Position numbers and translations under genes: made by a program. This document shows positions 21,063 to 33,192 of a stretch of 64,000 nt of DNA, piece by piece. Each line of letters starts with the position of its first letter. Position 1 is the stretch's first letter. The DNA is from Notolepis coatsorum (Eukaryota > Chordata > Actinopteri > Aulopiformes > Paralepididae): contig OZ020599.1 of NCBI GenBank assembly GCA_963971535.1, forward strand, positions 94,301,897 through 94,365,896, read 5' to 3'. The notes under the pieces are model-generated. The model saw only the letters and a program-made list of their open reading frames with translations. It searched no databases and was not told the origin of the DNA.

Positions 21063-23811
21063 TGTATTTTTTGTTAAACAAACTGTGTGTTTCTTCACCA
21101 AAACATATGATGAGGTTGCAAAGTGTGAATCTGCACTAGTATACATTGATAGAAGGGTTACGTTCGTGTTATGAGCTTAAGCAAGGTCTGCAGCATACAC
21201 TCGGTTATAGAAAGGTTTCTATCTCGGCCTGACACTCCACATGCAGGTAGAAGCTGGTTGTATGGTCTGTTGCTTACACAAGAAGTAATGTTGAGCTACA
21301 ACACTGTTGTGTTAGTTGCAGTAATGCTCGTATACACACGTTCCACGGCCTAGCCGTTACTCTCTCTATCAGTGTTTTTCTATGTACAACATGGAATGCG
21401 GGTGTAGGATTCACACACACATACGACTTGGTTTTGTTGTAAACCCTGTTCACAGTTCTGTGGGTAGCGTGCATTGTATTAGCTTGCGCTATTCATTAGC
21501 ATTCTACCAAAGGTTTCATATGCTACAGTTGTTATTGTGTGTAGGGGGAAGGGTTTTGTGAGGGGGTGTCGAATAAACCCCTCCTTCCCACTTGATTGGT
21601 CAGGGGGGTTTTCTCATCTCCTGTTAGGCCAGTCAGGGCCAAGCCGTTAGGCGCCTTGGCAGGGAGGGGGGGGGGGAAGGGTTGTCCTGACTCTGCTCCT
21701 ATTAAAAACAGGAGTTGAGTGTTGGGTTTCCCCCCGTCATGGCATACGGCACTACGTACGTTGCTATGACGATGGCTTCCGTGAGTTAGATCTTTACGTA
21801 CGATCTGTTGTGTCAAAGTGTCGGGTTAGAGCGTAGGACTTACGGGTCCGCTACGCTCGATTTTATGTGTAACTTGAGTCAGTTGGTCACGTGACTCGTA
21901 GTTGCCATGGCTTTTTCATTCTACGACTCACGTGGGAAGGCTCTCTGGGGAATTTCGGTCTAAATCCTCTGTGAAAGGGGTGACTGGATGTAAAAATGTA
22001 AACAGTTTTTACCCTCGGCTGTGTAGAATGGGATTCATGTCTGTTGGTGCTTCCTTCTTTTTTATTAAAAAGAGTTGGAGTTTAGGAAGCGCCGCACCCC
22101 TCTTGTCGTTTCCCCTGGGCGCCTTGGGGATTCACTGAAAGGTCTAACTAGCCTGTTCATTGATGTGGTTGTGTCCCGACGCACGCTTAAGTGCTAGCTC
22201 GGGGTGTTCTGTTAAAGATCATGCGGGTAGCTAGTACGCCTTGGTTGCTTGTGGTTGAAACAGCGTTTTTATAAAGCAACTGGGATGGAGGTTTTTTCCT
22301 CTTCCGACAACCTGTTATTGGTTATCGACGGATTCTCGTTCATATCTGGGGGATGATAACGGAATGGATCTGAACATATGTAGAAGGGTCTCACGCCCTT
22401 GGGGTGGGCCACCGAGCGCGGTTCGCACCGACCGTCTGGGTGGCGCCTTCTTTTCATGTTTTAAGATCAACACGCATATCTGCCCCTTCTCCTGGAGTAG
22501 GCATGTCGGCGTGGTTAGGGCACGGGACTGGTTCTGGTCATGCTGGTCCAGATCAGTTAACCCGTTGTCCGCCGGGGATGCAGATCTGCTGTTCTGGTAC
22601 CCTGAGGAACTTGGGCTTTTTTCGGGGGGAAAAATGCCGGGTCGGCCTGGGGTGTCACAAGGTTAGGCGTTATAGAGACCCTTGTTGGGTACTCTTTTGT
22701 ACCTGGCACTGTTATGGGGGCTGGTTCTCTTTTTTCTTCGCTCCTCTCTCACGCATGGCGGAGGGAGGGCTGTCGGGGTGGTCTTCGGGACCTCCTCTAG
22801 TAACCCTGTGTGCGTCCCAGGCCGCCGGGTCCGGTCCGAAGTAAAGTTCATTGATACCGTAGACTTGGAATAACCCTTTTTGTTTTGAGGGGTTATAGGA
22901 ACAACCACCGCATAGGTTAACGACAAGGTGGTTGGTTCCCTGGTGTGTTGGAGCAGAGTCAACTCCCGGGTTACCCGGTTGAGTGTGCCCCTGCACGTTC
23001 ATGACGTCTGCCAATCATGTCAGCCTTCTCTGCCTCAACCCCTCTGGGTGGTTTTTTTTTAATGGAGGCTTTGTCATGGTGATCAACAACGCCAGCATAC
23101 GCCCCTTCCGCCGGGGCGGCTGTTTTCAGTTGACTCCTTTGGCGCCTGTCTCGTCCGCAGTGCTCCAGGCTCAGGTTACAGCCTGTTGCCTGGTTTCCCC
23201 GGTGCGCTGCCTGCTTCTGTTGGGTGACCTTTTTGTGTGCTTACGGCCATGCTGACTGCCTGTTCTGCAGGGTCAGTGTGCCAGGCGGTGTGCTATTGGG
23301 GGGAAAGGGCCCGCTCTTGGAGGGGCCTTATCCGAATACGCTGGCGATGTGGGGGGTGGTGTCACTAAGTGGCCACCTGGTGGGGTCTTGATGCCTGGCG
23401 TCATTGACCTCTCCGGGCCCCCGTTTTCCAGGGAATCCAGTCCCTTCAGTGGGTCTGGGTCTTCCTTCGCGCTCCGCTGCTACGGCCTTGCCACGGGGTT
23501 GGGTTTCCTCTTGACCCCGTGATTTCTGGGGGCGGTAACGAGGTTGTTCCTTCCGTTCGTTCCCGGGTGGCATGCGGGTTGTGCGTGTTTGTAGTCGTGG
23601 GGTCAAGCCACGGTCTGCTCACCCTGTGCGTTGAGTTGCTTGAGTGCCTCTTCGCACGGTCGGGTCCGTCGCCCTCCCGTGACCCTCCAATAGGGGGGGT
23701 ATCCTCCATTAGGGAGGGTCGGGGGGGCTCGGTCCTCCCCGATCTGATGGTTGTGGGGGGCCTCAGCGGGGTACATTTGTCGGGCTATGGCTCTCGCTCA
23801 GCCTCCCTTGT
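21063..23811 (+). other. DIRS copy B non-coding region
   Basis: 21063-21927 is specific to copy B; 21928-23811 is collinear with 6397-8268 of copy A. Open frames here (up to 146 aa) differ between copies through small indels, so I do not call any. This is where RT, RNase H and recombinase would lie in an autonomous DIRS. Confidence 0.6.
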
Positions 23812-23903
23812 GCAGTAGTGACGCTGAGCGAGAACCATACAAAACAGAACGATAGGTTATAACTATAACCAAGTTCTGTGAGTAATGGTGACGCTCAGCG
23901 TCA
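23812..23903 (+). repeat. DIRS copy B internal complementary region
   Basis: 23812-23850 (ending AACAGAAC) is complementary to the element's left end with one mismatch near the tip. 23851-23903 (starting GATAGGTTATAAC) is perfectly complementary to its right end at 24088-24140. Confidence 0.85.
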
Positions 23904-23928
23904 GACGCCGCTGCGGCCCTTGATCTCA

Positions 23929-24140
23929 CCTTGTGGTGAAAGCTTGGGAAGGAGGCGAGTAGGTGGCCACACACCTGCTTATGAAGGTAAGCTGATAGGG
24001 GTGTGGTCAGACGAATGTTGGGATGTAAAGGTACATTGTGGAATTTTTTATTCAGTGCACGTGCACGAGTGAAGTATAGTGCAGTAGTGACGCTGAGCGT
24101 CACCATTACTCACAGAACTTGGTTATAGTTATAACCTATC
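23929..24140 (-). repeat. DIRS copy B right inverted terminal repeat
   Basis: Complementary to 19749-19938, with an additional outer segment of about 23 bases (cttggttatagttataacctatc) absent from the left repeat. Confidence 0.85.
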
Positions 24141-24335
24141 GTTAACCATCTGTAGTGTGGTAGTGAAAGGGTTAACCTTGTGTAGTGTGGTAGTGAAAGG
24201 GTTAACCTTCTGTAATGTGGTAGTGAAAGGGTTAACCCTTTGTCATGCGGCAGTGAAAGTGTTAACCTTCTGTATTGTCGCAGTGAAAGGGTTAACCATT
24301 TAGTAGTGTGGTAGTGAAAGGGTTAATTGTTTGAC
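24141..24335. repeat. 31-bp minisatellite, right arm
   Basis: About six units of gttaacc-(n)-tgtagtgtggtagtgaaagg, diverged in the third to fifth units. It is the inverse complement of the two units at 19689-19748. Confidence 0.9.
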
Positions 24336-25912
24336 GCTCAGAATGTCCTGGGGGAGGACCACCAGACTCCCCACTTATAGTGCCCCCCCCCTCCCCCAAT
24401 GTTGAAACCAAACACATGCCCTTGATTCCAGTGCTTGGGAGTGTTCAATCGTCAAACCATTGACCTCTAAAGGTTATGCAAAAGTGGTATGTGGTCCAGT
24501 TATGCCGGCTCTGATTCTGTTCTCTTGAAGTTGGCTTCATATACATTTCTGCAATGTTTTCTACGCAAAATCCTTTCCTTCAAAGTAACTAGTAACTTGG
24601 GTCCAGATGAATATAGGGGAGTAAAAATGTATAATCTTTCCTTTGAAATGTAGTGGAGTAAAGGTACACAGTTCCACAAAAGCACAATACTCAAGTGAAG
24701 TACAAATACCTCCAAACTTGTATTTAAATACACTATTTGAGTAGAAATACTTCGTTTCTTTCCACCAGTGCTAGTGAGGGAGCCGCACCCGCTTGGCCAT
24801 GGTTCAGCCTGTGCAGTGTTGCCAGGTGGGGGAAGATTAAAATGATGTTTTCTTTGGAAAATGATCATTTGCAAGTTCTAACTAATAGAACATAATAGGT
24901 GTACAGAGGGCAAGATTATCATACATATTTAATTTTATTATTTAACTTAACAGGGGCGAGCAAGTGCCCATGTATTGTATTTATTATTTTTATGTCTTTT
25001 AATCTACTTTCATTCTGATTTAATTACTGGACTGTCATTATTGTTATTATTATTTCTGTTATTGTCCTGTGATTTATAGTTGATTATTACTGTTACTGTA
25101 TTGTTTGTCTTGTTTCATGTAAAAAAAAAAAGGGAAAATAAAAAACATTTGTTAAAAAAAAAAAAAAAGCTTATTGTGTACTGGTCACTAGCAGTGTCTG
25201 CCTAAATGATATATGTCCTGTAATGGGTATAAACCTGTATTACAGTGGGATGAGAAATTGGAGAAAACATTATTTCCCTTTTGTACGGCCCCTGATATAA
25301 CCATAGTAAATCTACTATACTCCAGAAAAAAAGGAATCACGGATTGGGGCTTTTAATGTCATTGAGGTGAGACTTGCACAAGCTACCCAACAGGAAATAG
25401 GGTGTGCTTGAGAGTCGAACATGAAGACGCCACCCACACCAGCTAAAATGTGTCCATACTCACGTTCACATAGATCTCCCCTTATACCTACCTACTGCTT
25501 TCACTGTCTACAACTGCCCTACACTGTAATCATAGTGACCATAATAATCAACAACTACCTACCACATACTATACTACCCATATAACTGTATGATAGCATG
25601 TACAATAGTGCTGTATATAGTATACATTTATATATGTATATGTATTTATATATGCACATCTGTCTGAATATACCTGCATATAATCCTTCTATATACCTAC
25701 TTATACACCTGCATATAACCCATTTAACTCTGTATGATTGATAGCATGTACAATAATACTGTATATACCGTAAATATATATATATTTATTCTTACTGTAT
25801 ATATATATCCACATCTGTCTGTACATACCTGTATAATACTATATCTATATCTGTACATATCCCTTATCTACACTTACTAGTTACACTGCTGGCCAATATG
25901 ACTTACCAAATT
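24336..25912. other. Intergenic with repeat fragments
   Basis: No gene. About 24600-24772 is the reversed end of the CAGTGGTGGAA repeat. Poly-A runs occur near 25120-25165. 25580-25870 is AT-rich with twofold repetition of gatagcatgtacaata and cacatctgtctg blocks, resembling an L2-type 3' UTR. The rest is unassigned. Confidence 0.45.
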
Positions 25913-26705
25913 GATTGATTGAAAACTTTATTAACAGATTGTAGAATGGGTACAATACAGTACGGCTCAATACACACAATTGTTAAGGGGATGCAGACCA
26001 GAGAAAGAATTTCGTCTTGTTTACATCAGGGTCCCCCATTTTCCATTCATAATGATATTTATGACATACACAACATAGATATACAGATATATCATGACAT
26101 TTATGACATACTGTACAGATATACAGTACTGTTACATTTGTGACATACATGATATGCAAATATACAGTACTGTTAAACAGAGATCCTAACAGAAAATATA
26201 TACATATGAGGGGGAGGAGACTGTACATTGGGCGGAGGTGGGTGGGGGGGAGCAAGGTGCAAGCATAGGGAGGGGTTTTTGGACATTTACGGGGGCCAGT
26301 TTCGAATTGCAGCCTCCCGTAGGTGCTCTTTGAGAGCGGTTTTGAAGGTGGGTAGGGATTCACATTTTTTTACGGCTGTGGGTAGGGCGTTCCACATTGA
26401 TGTGGCATAATTGCTAAACGTGTTTAGTCCCTTGTTTGAGCCGAATCTGGGTTGAACATGATTTGTGGAACTCCCTCTGGTGTTGTGGTCGTGGTATTCA
26501 CTGACCTTTGGAAAGTATTTCGACATGTACATGGGTACCTTAGTGGTGTAGTGTATCTTGTAGACCAGGTCCGTTGCAAGTTGCTGTACTCTGTCATCTA
26601 AGCCATCCTAGGTTGTCAAAGTGGGCAGGGGTCAGGTGGGTTCTAGGAGTAAGGTCAAGCAGTAGTCTGACCAGTTTGTTTTGTGATGTTTGTAATCTTG
26701 TTTTT
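25913..26705 (-). pseudogene. L2/CR1-like LINE C-terminus and 3' end
   Basis: The minus-strand frame 26532-26287 encodes the last part of the LINE polyprotein: YFPKVSEYHDHNTRGS, then GLNTFSNYATSMWNALP, ending HLREAAIRNWPP. Sequence to 26705 continues the upstream RT region. The 3' UTR carries the gaaaatgggggaccctgatg block in reverse and ends with aataaagttttcaatcaat at 25913. It is 5'-truncated; no catalytic motif is kept. Confidence 0.8.
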
Positions 26706-26734
26706 AGTGCCTTTATACCTGTAACACTGTACAT

Positions 26735-26900
26735 ATTAATACTACAACTCTATACATACATCTGATTAGCACTAAGTTTGACTCATAATACTATTACTCG
26801 GTAGTACAAATGTATATATTTTATACCCAGTTTAATCACCTGTACATTGTATATTACTATTGCACTTTACTGTTACATTTGCACTCTGGTTGGATGCCAT
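26735..26900 (+). mobile_element. L2-type LINE 3' tail
   Basis: The inverse of this block is seen at 36175-36310 and 9001-9110 (ccaaccagagtg, aatatacaatgtacaggtgg). It is a truncated tail only. Confidence 0.6.
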
Positions 26901-26907
26901 TGATTGA

Positions 26908-27415
26908 TTGATTGATTGATTGAAAACTTTATTAACAGATTGCAGAATGGGTACAGTACAGTACAGCTCAATACATACAATTGTTAAGGGGATGCAGACC
27001 AGAGAAAGACTTTCGTCTTGTTTACATCAGGGTCCCCCATTTTCAATTCATCGTAACATATATGACATACAGATAGACAGTACTGCTACATCTATACATT
27101 TATGACATACCAGATTTGCAAATACAGTACTGTTTGTGATACGAAAAGAGTCCAGAAAAGAAGTATATACATTTGACGTAGAAACTGTACATTGGAGGAG
27201 GTTGGGTAGGTGGGGGGGGGGGGTACTGTACATTGGAGGTGGTTGGGTGGGTGGGGGGAGGTTGGGTAGGAGGGGTGGGTGGGGGACACTGTACAACTGT
27301 ACAAGCAACACTGTACATTGGAATATTGACAAGACCATACTTGGTCATTTTTACTGTACATTGGTGGGGGTTGAGTTAGGACATTTACAGGGGCCAGTTT
27401 CGAATTGCAGTCTCC
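26908..27415 (-). mobile_element. LINE 3' UTR and tail
   Basis: A second minus-strand copy of the 25.9-kb LINE. The tail (ttgattgattgaaaactttattaac) is at 26908 and the UTR has several ggaggttgggt/cctccaatgtacag repeats. It stops at 27415 in the last codons of the ORF (cgaattgcagtctccc). Confidence 0.75.
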
Positions 27416-28301
27416 CAAACTTATTTTCGTTGTATTGAACTTGTGCTGTATAATGACAATAAATCTAATATAATCTATTCATTCTATGAGGTGTTGCAAA
27501 CACTCATTTTGACTATGTGATGCATGCCCTACGTCTACGATGTGTTTGTCAGAACGTCTAAACTGGCCGTGAAATGAGTGTCTATATGGAAGGCAACTCA
27601 AACTGCACAATAAATTACATCTACCTGCAGAAGTAGCTTATTTGCATGTTTGCTGTGAAGATTCACAAACATCAAAGTGACGACGCGCTGAGGTGAATGT
27701 GGTGAATCGGGGAGGCCACATCACATCGTCACTCCGCTTTGTTTACATCGACTCCTATGCTATATGTCTACGTCGTCGATGTCTTCCCCGTCACCCTTGC
27801 TGTGCTAGGCCAGAGGAAGGAAGCGAGACCTTGTCGACTCGAGTGCACGGGGGGGGGGGGCAGTTCTAACACCGTCACCTACAAGTGTCGTACGTTAGCC
27901 TATGACAACCAGACCGCATATCACGGCACCCCGGCAGCATCATGTCCACAACGGTAGTCGAGGACAGGAACAGGAACAACAACTGTTAGTGGGGTGATTT
28001 TCATAACAATCGTCACCGAAGAGACAAATTTGTTAGTGTTTTTTTTTTTTGGATAGCAGCAAGTCAACAAACACAGTGATTTTCCATTTGAGTGAAGACA
28101 AGCACAGTCCGTTTGGGTTATCAGCAAAAGTACTACTACTAATGTGCTTAGTAAGCACATAAGTAACTATAAGCTTCTGCAGGAAACTGAAACTAAACAC
28201 TAGACGAATCAGGTCACCACAATATGCAATTGTTTTTAAAGTATTACCTCTGTTTAAATTTTTTACTATTTTCATTTAATAATTTAATAAATTGTAACCT
28301 C
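27416..28301. other. Intergenic, unassigned
   Basis: No gene or named repeat recognised. A poly-G run lies at about 27849-27861 and a poly-T run near 28039. Confidence 0.4.
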
Positions 28302-28305
28302 TTAA

Positions 28306-29223
28306 CCCTTTCTGCGCCAAACCGGAGATTTTTCGGGTTTCGAATCCAACCATTGAGCGCCAAACCCGAGATTTCTCGGGTTTTGATCCTTTTATCTTTT
28401 TTTCGATTTTCCCATTCTAAACACTCGCGCGGACCTGCCTGTGTCTCCCTGGCACTGCTGCCTACGTAAAAATTGCAATGACGATCGAATCCCGACAGAT
28501 GGCAGTATCGCCTACCTTTTGAACTGGGTCTCTAAGATGTCTCTCAGTGCCTCGGTACATCCGGCTGCAGGAATCCCCTCCCCCTCAAAGTGAATCAGCA
28601 CACAGCCATCTGTCGGAGATTTGCTCGCCTGAAACCTATTGTTTCTCGTATTATAGCCAGGCCCAATGCACACGAGTAATGGCGATCGCGATGGAACTAC
28701 TGGGATTATTCATTTTAGAGTACCTTCTGAATAAGGTAAGGTCTATTTTAGGTCTGTTTTACCGAACCTAAAACATGCTTTTGTATTGATCACAGCGTCG
28801 TATTTTACCGAACCTAAAACATGCTTTTGGTAACGATCGCAGCTTCCTAAAATGCCTTGATGATTTTGTGAAGAAACATCTATGGTATATACCTTTGATT
28901 TGGAAATAATATAGGTTTCAGGCGAGCAACCCGGACGATTTGCGCATATGCATATAACACGTCATATCTCGCAATCTAGAAAAAAATACTGGATTATTTT
29001 GAAAAGGGGCGATGTTTAGCGTGGAATAGCGCACAAACGAAAGTATGTAGAAATTAACTGGTTTGTCAGTGTTGGACTATAAATAGTGCCTGTCAAATGA
29101 GCCATACTATTGTCTCCATAGCTATAATATAGAATATACAATGGGTCCGCAAACATCGTGAAAATGGTCAATAACGCTGGCGCCAGGGATTAAAGATGGG
29201 AAAACAGCGTGGCAGTCAATGAG
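28306..29223. mobile_element. TTAA-flanked palindromic DNA element
   Basis: TTAA at 28302-28305 and 29224-29227, with diverged inverted ends (CCCTTTCTGCGCCA and TGGCAGTCAATGAG). The sub-ends repeat gagatttctcgggtt. It shares ccataG/Ctataat-type and ctattgtctccatagctat blocks with the element at 14414-15226 in inverse orientation. Non-coding. Confidence 0.65.
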
Positions 29224-29227
29224 TTAA

Positions 29228-30566
29228 GCATACCCCCCATTTTGCAAAGCTTAGCTTTATACTTTATATTTATAGCACATGCATGAGTCTGGACTTTTCT
29301 GTTTAGTGGTTGCCAGATTCCTGTTTTCGGGTTCCAGCATAGAGGTAGTAGCTGGTAATAGCGGTTCCATAGCCTGAAGTCTTATGTAATACAGATCCAA
29401 ATTTGATAAAAATCCATTAAGAAATGAGTGCTTGAGAAAGGTTTTGGTAAAGTGTGTACCGGAAAAAACTGCGTGAAAATCCAACATGGGGATCCACTTC
29501 AATTCATTCTGACGCTCGAGTCACAACAACGGTCTTCTTCGTCAACTTTCACCACCTTCCCCCACTCTCAACCGCTCGGCTGCAGTCTCGTTCGGAGCGA
29601 ACGCTCGTTGGCTACAATGGTGATCAATAATTTTCGCCATCAGCCATGATTGGTCAGTTTTAGACCGTTCACAACCGGACGTGGTCATTTGACGGAGCGT
29701 TTTTTTTGGATGACACTCGCCGGATATATTGCCATGTAACTCGGGACCCGAAGCACACAGCTGGTTGAGTGGTGGCAATCAAAATGCATCAAATTCAACT
29801 TTAAAATGGTGCATTGAATGATCCTCGAAAAATGCAGCCCGACCCGGTAGACGCTCGCAAAGTGCGTGATGGCCCGTATGAGGGCCGTTGGACGTTATGA
29901 GGAAAATGTATTTTAAAATGTGCTCTTGATTATTTAGATTGTCTGATGTCTTTATATTTATGAACGCTCTATGACACTTGTGAATGTAACATCTCGACGA
30001 CACTGTAAATTAGTTTAACTACTCAGTGTATTTATCGAGTATAAATAAAGAGTGAATACATATATCCCTTACAAAAAGAAACTATCATGGTATTTCCAAA
30101 TAAGTATCATGATCTTTTTCCATCATTAGTTTTGGTCAAAAGATTATACAAATACCATTGGTATCATGGTTTAAAATCGGATTTGAATTTGGATTCGATA
30201 CATGACCCTTACCATGGCAGTACCATGGCGAATTACATATACAATGGCCTGGTATCATCACTATTGCATAAGGAAGTAGAATAATGCATTCAGTACAGTG
30301 CAAACCTCCACCAAGGCCTAACAATCACCGCTACTTTCACATGCAACATTTTACTGGATAGATGACAGAAACAAGAGTTGCCAAATATTATTGCTAGTCT
30401 CACCAGACCCAGACCCATAAATCCATATGGTGTCTCTCTAGAGGAAAGGCCACTGGGCCACCAGAATCATCAGGTTTCCAGCTGTAAGGGTCATGAATAT
30501 TCACAACAGATTTAGTGTCGGTACGTCTAAAGGGTCAGGAGACACGTTCATTTGAAAAAAGCAAGT
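29228..30566. other. Intergenic, unassigned
   Basis: No gene seen. The region 30060-30260 has several close repeats of accatgg/atcatggt. Short open frames (up to 81 aa) have no motif. Confidence 0.4.
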
Positions 30567-30850
30567 TTAATAATAACTTTATTTGTATAGCACTTTTCAT
30601 ACAGAAATTGCAGTTCAATGTGCTTCACAACAGTAAAAATACAGGCATAAGCGAGCATAAAAAAGATAGAGGGGTAGTAAGGTAAATCACAGTTTTTCAC
30701 ATTAGGATCAGTAATACAAATAATAAAATAGAATAGATAGAGTAAACAAGTGCGGTTTGATTCAGTTTAAAAATAGGCTAAAAATAATCAAATAGAACGG
30801 ACAGTAAAAAGTGTGATAAAATAGTTCAATACAAAATATTATTTAGTGAT
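30567..30850 (-). mobile_element. L2-type LINE 3' tail
   Basis: It begins taataactttatttgtatagc, the inverse of the common L2 end (gctatataaat...ATT repeats). It is collinear with 50807-51040 over cacttttcatacag and gtgcttcacaacagtaaaaa. Confidence 0.75.
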
Positions 30851-31148
30851 TTTAGTTTGGCCTGATGGTGGCACTAGAGGAAAGGTCACGGGGTCACCAG
30901 AATCAATAGGTTTCTTTGTCTTGGGGTCATGAATGTGCACAATATATTAGATAGATAAATAGACAATCTGGCTATTACTTGCCAAGATATGTCCCGGAAA
31001 GATACACACACACACACACAGATGGGACTGATTACATAACCTTGACCCAAGGCTTCACCTTGGCAGAGGCAATAAAAGGGGTGGTTTCAAACGGACGCAT
31101 GAAATTTGATTGCGCTCTCATTATGAGATGAGCAGGGTATGAGTTCAA

Positions 31149-31682
31149 ATGGTCTACGCATCCATTCCTACCATCATTAGCTTCACGTCACACACAAGGC
31201 GGTTAGCGAGAGCGGTGACTCAGCCATTAAACAGCCGAGTCATGCTGGTTCGAACGACCTGTCACTCCGTACAGCATGGTTTCACATTTAGGAATTTCCT
31301 GTACCCTGCCTATTGTGAAAACTACTCTTGGCTGAAAGAAAGATTCAAGACTGTCTTCTGGAAAGACTTTCAGCAAAAGATCCTCCCACATTGCCCTGAA
31401 GCCCGGCTGGCTATTGGGAAGTTCCAGTTAATAACTAAACTTAGGACACACATTGGCCCACTCTGCGGGCCAGAGTTGACGAGCCTTTTGCTAATTTCTG
31501 ATTGTGGAGTCAGGTTTACCAAAAGAACACCGATAAGTAGGCACTGCAGCAGAGCTTACAGTGAATTGTTATTAAACTGTGTTATTGTTTCTGTTGCCAT
31601 GTTTCCTCTCATTTCTGGTATTCTGGTATATATAAGTGCTGGTATTCTGTCCTATACCAAGTTTAGAAAATTAAATAAGTGA
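31149..31682 (+). CDS. Unrecognised 177-aa open frame
   Basis: I do not recognise the product. The frame is complete and has ordinary amino-acid composition: a basic N-terminal third, a central stretch rich in aromatic and Cys residues (YPAYCENYSWLKERFK), and one hydrophobic segment near the C-terminus (about residues 140-168, CVIVSVAMFPLISGILVYIS) that could span a membrane. There is no recognisable transposon motif and no clear splice context. It could be a diverged element, an exon remnant or a chance frame. Confidence 0.2.
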   Translation: MVYASIPTIISFTSHTRRLARAVTQPLNSRVMLVRTTCHSVQHGFTFRNFLYPAYCENYSWLKERFKTVFWKDFQQKILPHCPEARLAIGKFQLITKLRTHIGPLCGPELTSLLLISDCGVRFTKRTPISRHCSRAYSELLLNCVIVSVAMFPLISGILVYISAGILSYTKFRKLNK

Positions 31683-31867
31683 TATAAATCATTCTCACAA
31701 TCTCTCGATGTATCTGAACAGCCAGCAACAGTAGATCAATTTACATATGCATTACATAGATATTATACCTGGGACTATATTTACTGTAAGTATAACTTAG
31801 GAAATATATTTAACTTGTTTAAGAAGTTACCATTTAAAGTGAAATCCTTTAATCAACTTTACCCCAA

Positions 31868-31877
31868 AACACACACA

Positions 31878-31936
<59 letters not shown>
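31868..31936. repeat. (CA)n microsatellite
   Basis: About 33 CA dinucleotides with one cgcg interruption near the start. A shorter CA run lies at about 31005-31020. Confidence 0.95.
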
Positions 31937-31939
<3 letters not shown>

Positions 31940-32772
31940 TCTAAACTAAACATTCATCTGCATGTACAATGAAACATGGATGAGCCATAAAAACAATGCT
32001 CTGGTCAGATAACATGTTGTTCCAAATATCTATCTAAAAACATCTATGCCTTTAAGACGACTTCCTGTGTCTGGCCACACCTCGACAGTAGTTTTCCCAG
32101 TGAACATCAGCCCTGGCTTGTTCCATCTTGCCTGTTGACGTCAGCACGGCCTCGTGGTTGGGAGTGCTATTACTCACTGTTTAAGTTGCATTCTTGTGCA
32201 GAGCGTACCAGTGCCTCCCGTTTCCAAACAGGAAGTTTAAAGCCAATACTGTTGCTAAATCAACGAGACCTTATAGCAAGTGTGGTTAACCCATTTCAAA
32301 AGCGTGAACAACTGCACGTGTCGCCAGACAAACCCTTCCTGGGGATTAGTGTTCCTCGCGCTAATTACCCACGATTATGGTCTTTATAAGTAAAGAAAAA
32401 TTGGTCAAAATATGTTTTCTGGCTCTTGTACAATGCAGTCATAATGATAATAAATAAAAAAAAAAAAAGATTGGAGACAAGTCAAGATGATTTAATGTTA
32501 ACTGGCTTGGGAGTGCAGTGTTGATGTAGTACAAGCCTGCTTGTGGTACCAGAAAGAGTTCAACACGTTCTAAAAAGAAAAGCGACTCTAACTGAAAATG
32601 TGAAAAAGTTACTGTGAAAAGGAAATGGAGAATGTCTATGTGAAAAAAAAAAGTTACGTTGGAAAGAAAAAGAGGAAAATGAACAAAAATAAAGAGTTAT
32701 ACATTTTTTTATAAAAACGATGATAATAACAACAACAACAAAACAGTTACAGATTAGGTCTGTAAATATATA
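31937..32772. other. Intergenic, unassigned
   Basis: No gene recognised. Poly-A run near 32455-32469, AT-rich tract 32640-32740. Confidence 0.4.
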
Positions 32773-32780
32773 GTCTACAC

Positions 32781-33124
32781 CAGTGGTGCCCAACCAGTCG
32801 ATCGCGATCGACAGGTAGATCGCGGGCTGATTTCAAGTAGATCTTGATTAATAAAATTTGATTAAAAAAAAAAAAAAAAAAAAAAAAAACATTTTTTTTT
32901 TTTTTTTGCTAAATCAACTCTTCCTCTCCTTGTTAACTACAACAAGCAATGCCGTTTGTTATTTAAGATGAGGTCGGACTCGGCACTGACAGATTTGTGT
33001 TCATTATGCTGCTTTTATAAAGCCTCAAATGACGGCTTACAATATACAATTTTGGCTGGTAGCTCTCGGGCTAGGTGGTAAATAAAAAAGTAGATCTTGG
33101 TTCAAAAAAGGTTGGCCACCCCTG
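32781..33124. mobile_element. hAT-type MITE with poly-A/poly-T core
   Basis: It begins CAGTGGTGCCCAACC and ends GGTTGGCCACCCCTG, imperfect inverted repeats of about 15 bp. A perfect 8-bp target duplication, GTCTACAC, lies at 32773-32780 and 33125-33132. The right end matches that of the larger hAT at 58385-60103, so both may use one transposase. Confidence 0.9.
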
Positions 33125-33192
33125 GTCTACACCGTGTGAAAGAGTCAATATATGAGAAGGTTTTGTCAGACCCATGTTTACCCAGGTAACAA

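Larger units (their letters stand above)
19749..24140 (+). mobile_element. DIRS-type element, copy B, Gag only
   Basis: A 4.39-kb element with complete DIRS termini: left repeat 19749-19938, right repeat 23929-24140 with an outer extension ending AACCTATC, and internal complementary region 23812-23903. The only plausible gene is a Gag-like frame (20064-20960). The remaining 2.8 kb has no RT, RNase H, methylase or tyrosine recombinase in any frame. There is no target duplication beyond the GTT shared between element start and right flank (24141-24143), consistent with recombinase strand exchange at GTT. The 3' 1.9 kb is collinear with copy A. It probably depends on an autonomous DIRS partner. 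Confidence 0.85.

Noticed and set aside
22404-22844. 146-aa frame in DIRS copy B (and 6892-7238 in copy A) considered as part of Pol
   Set aside because: Small indels between copies A and B change the frame repeatedly, and no RT, RNase H or recombinase motif is visible on either strand.
31149-31682. Host gene exon
   Set aside because: The frame is complete but has no recognisable domain or flanking splice pattern; listed only as an unrecognised frame at low confidence.
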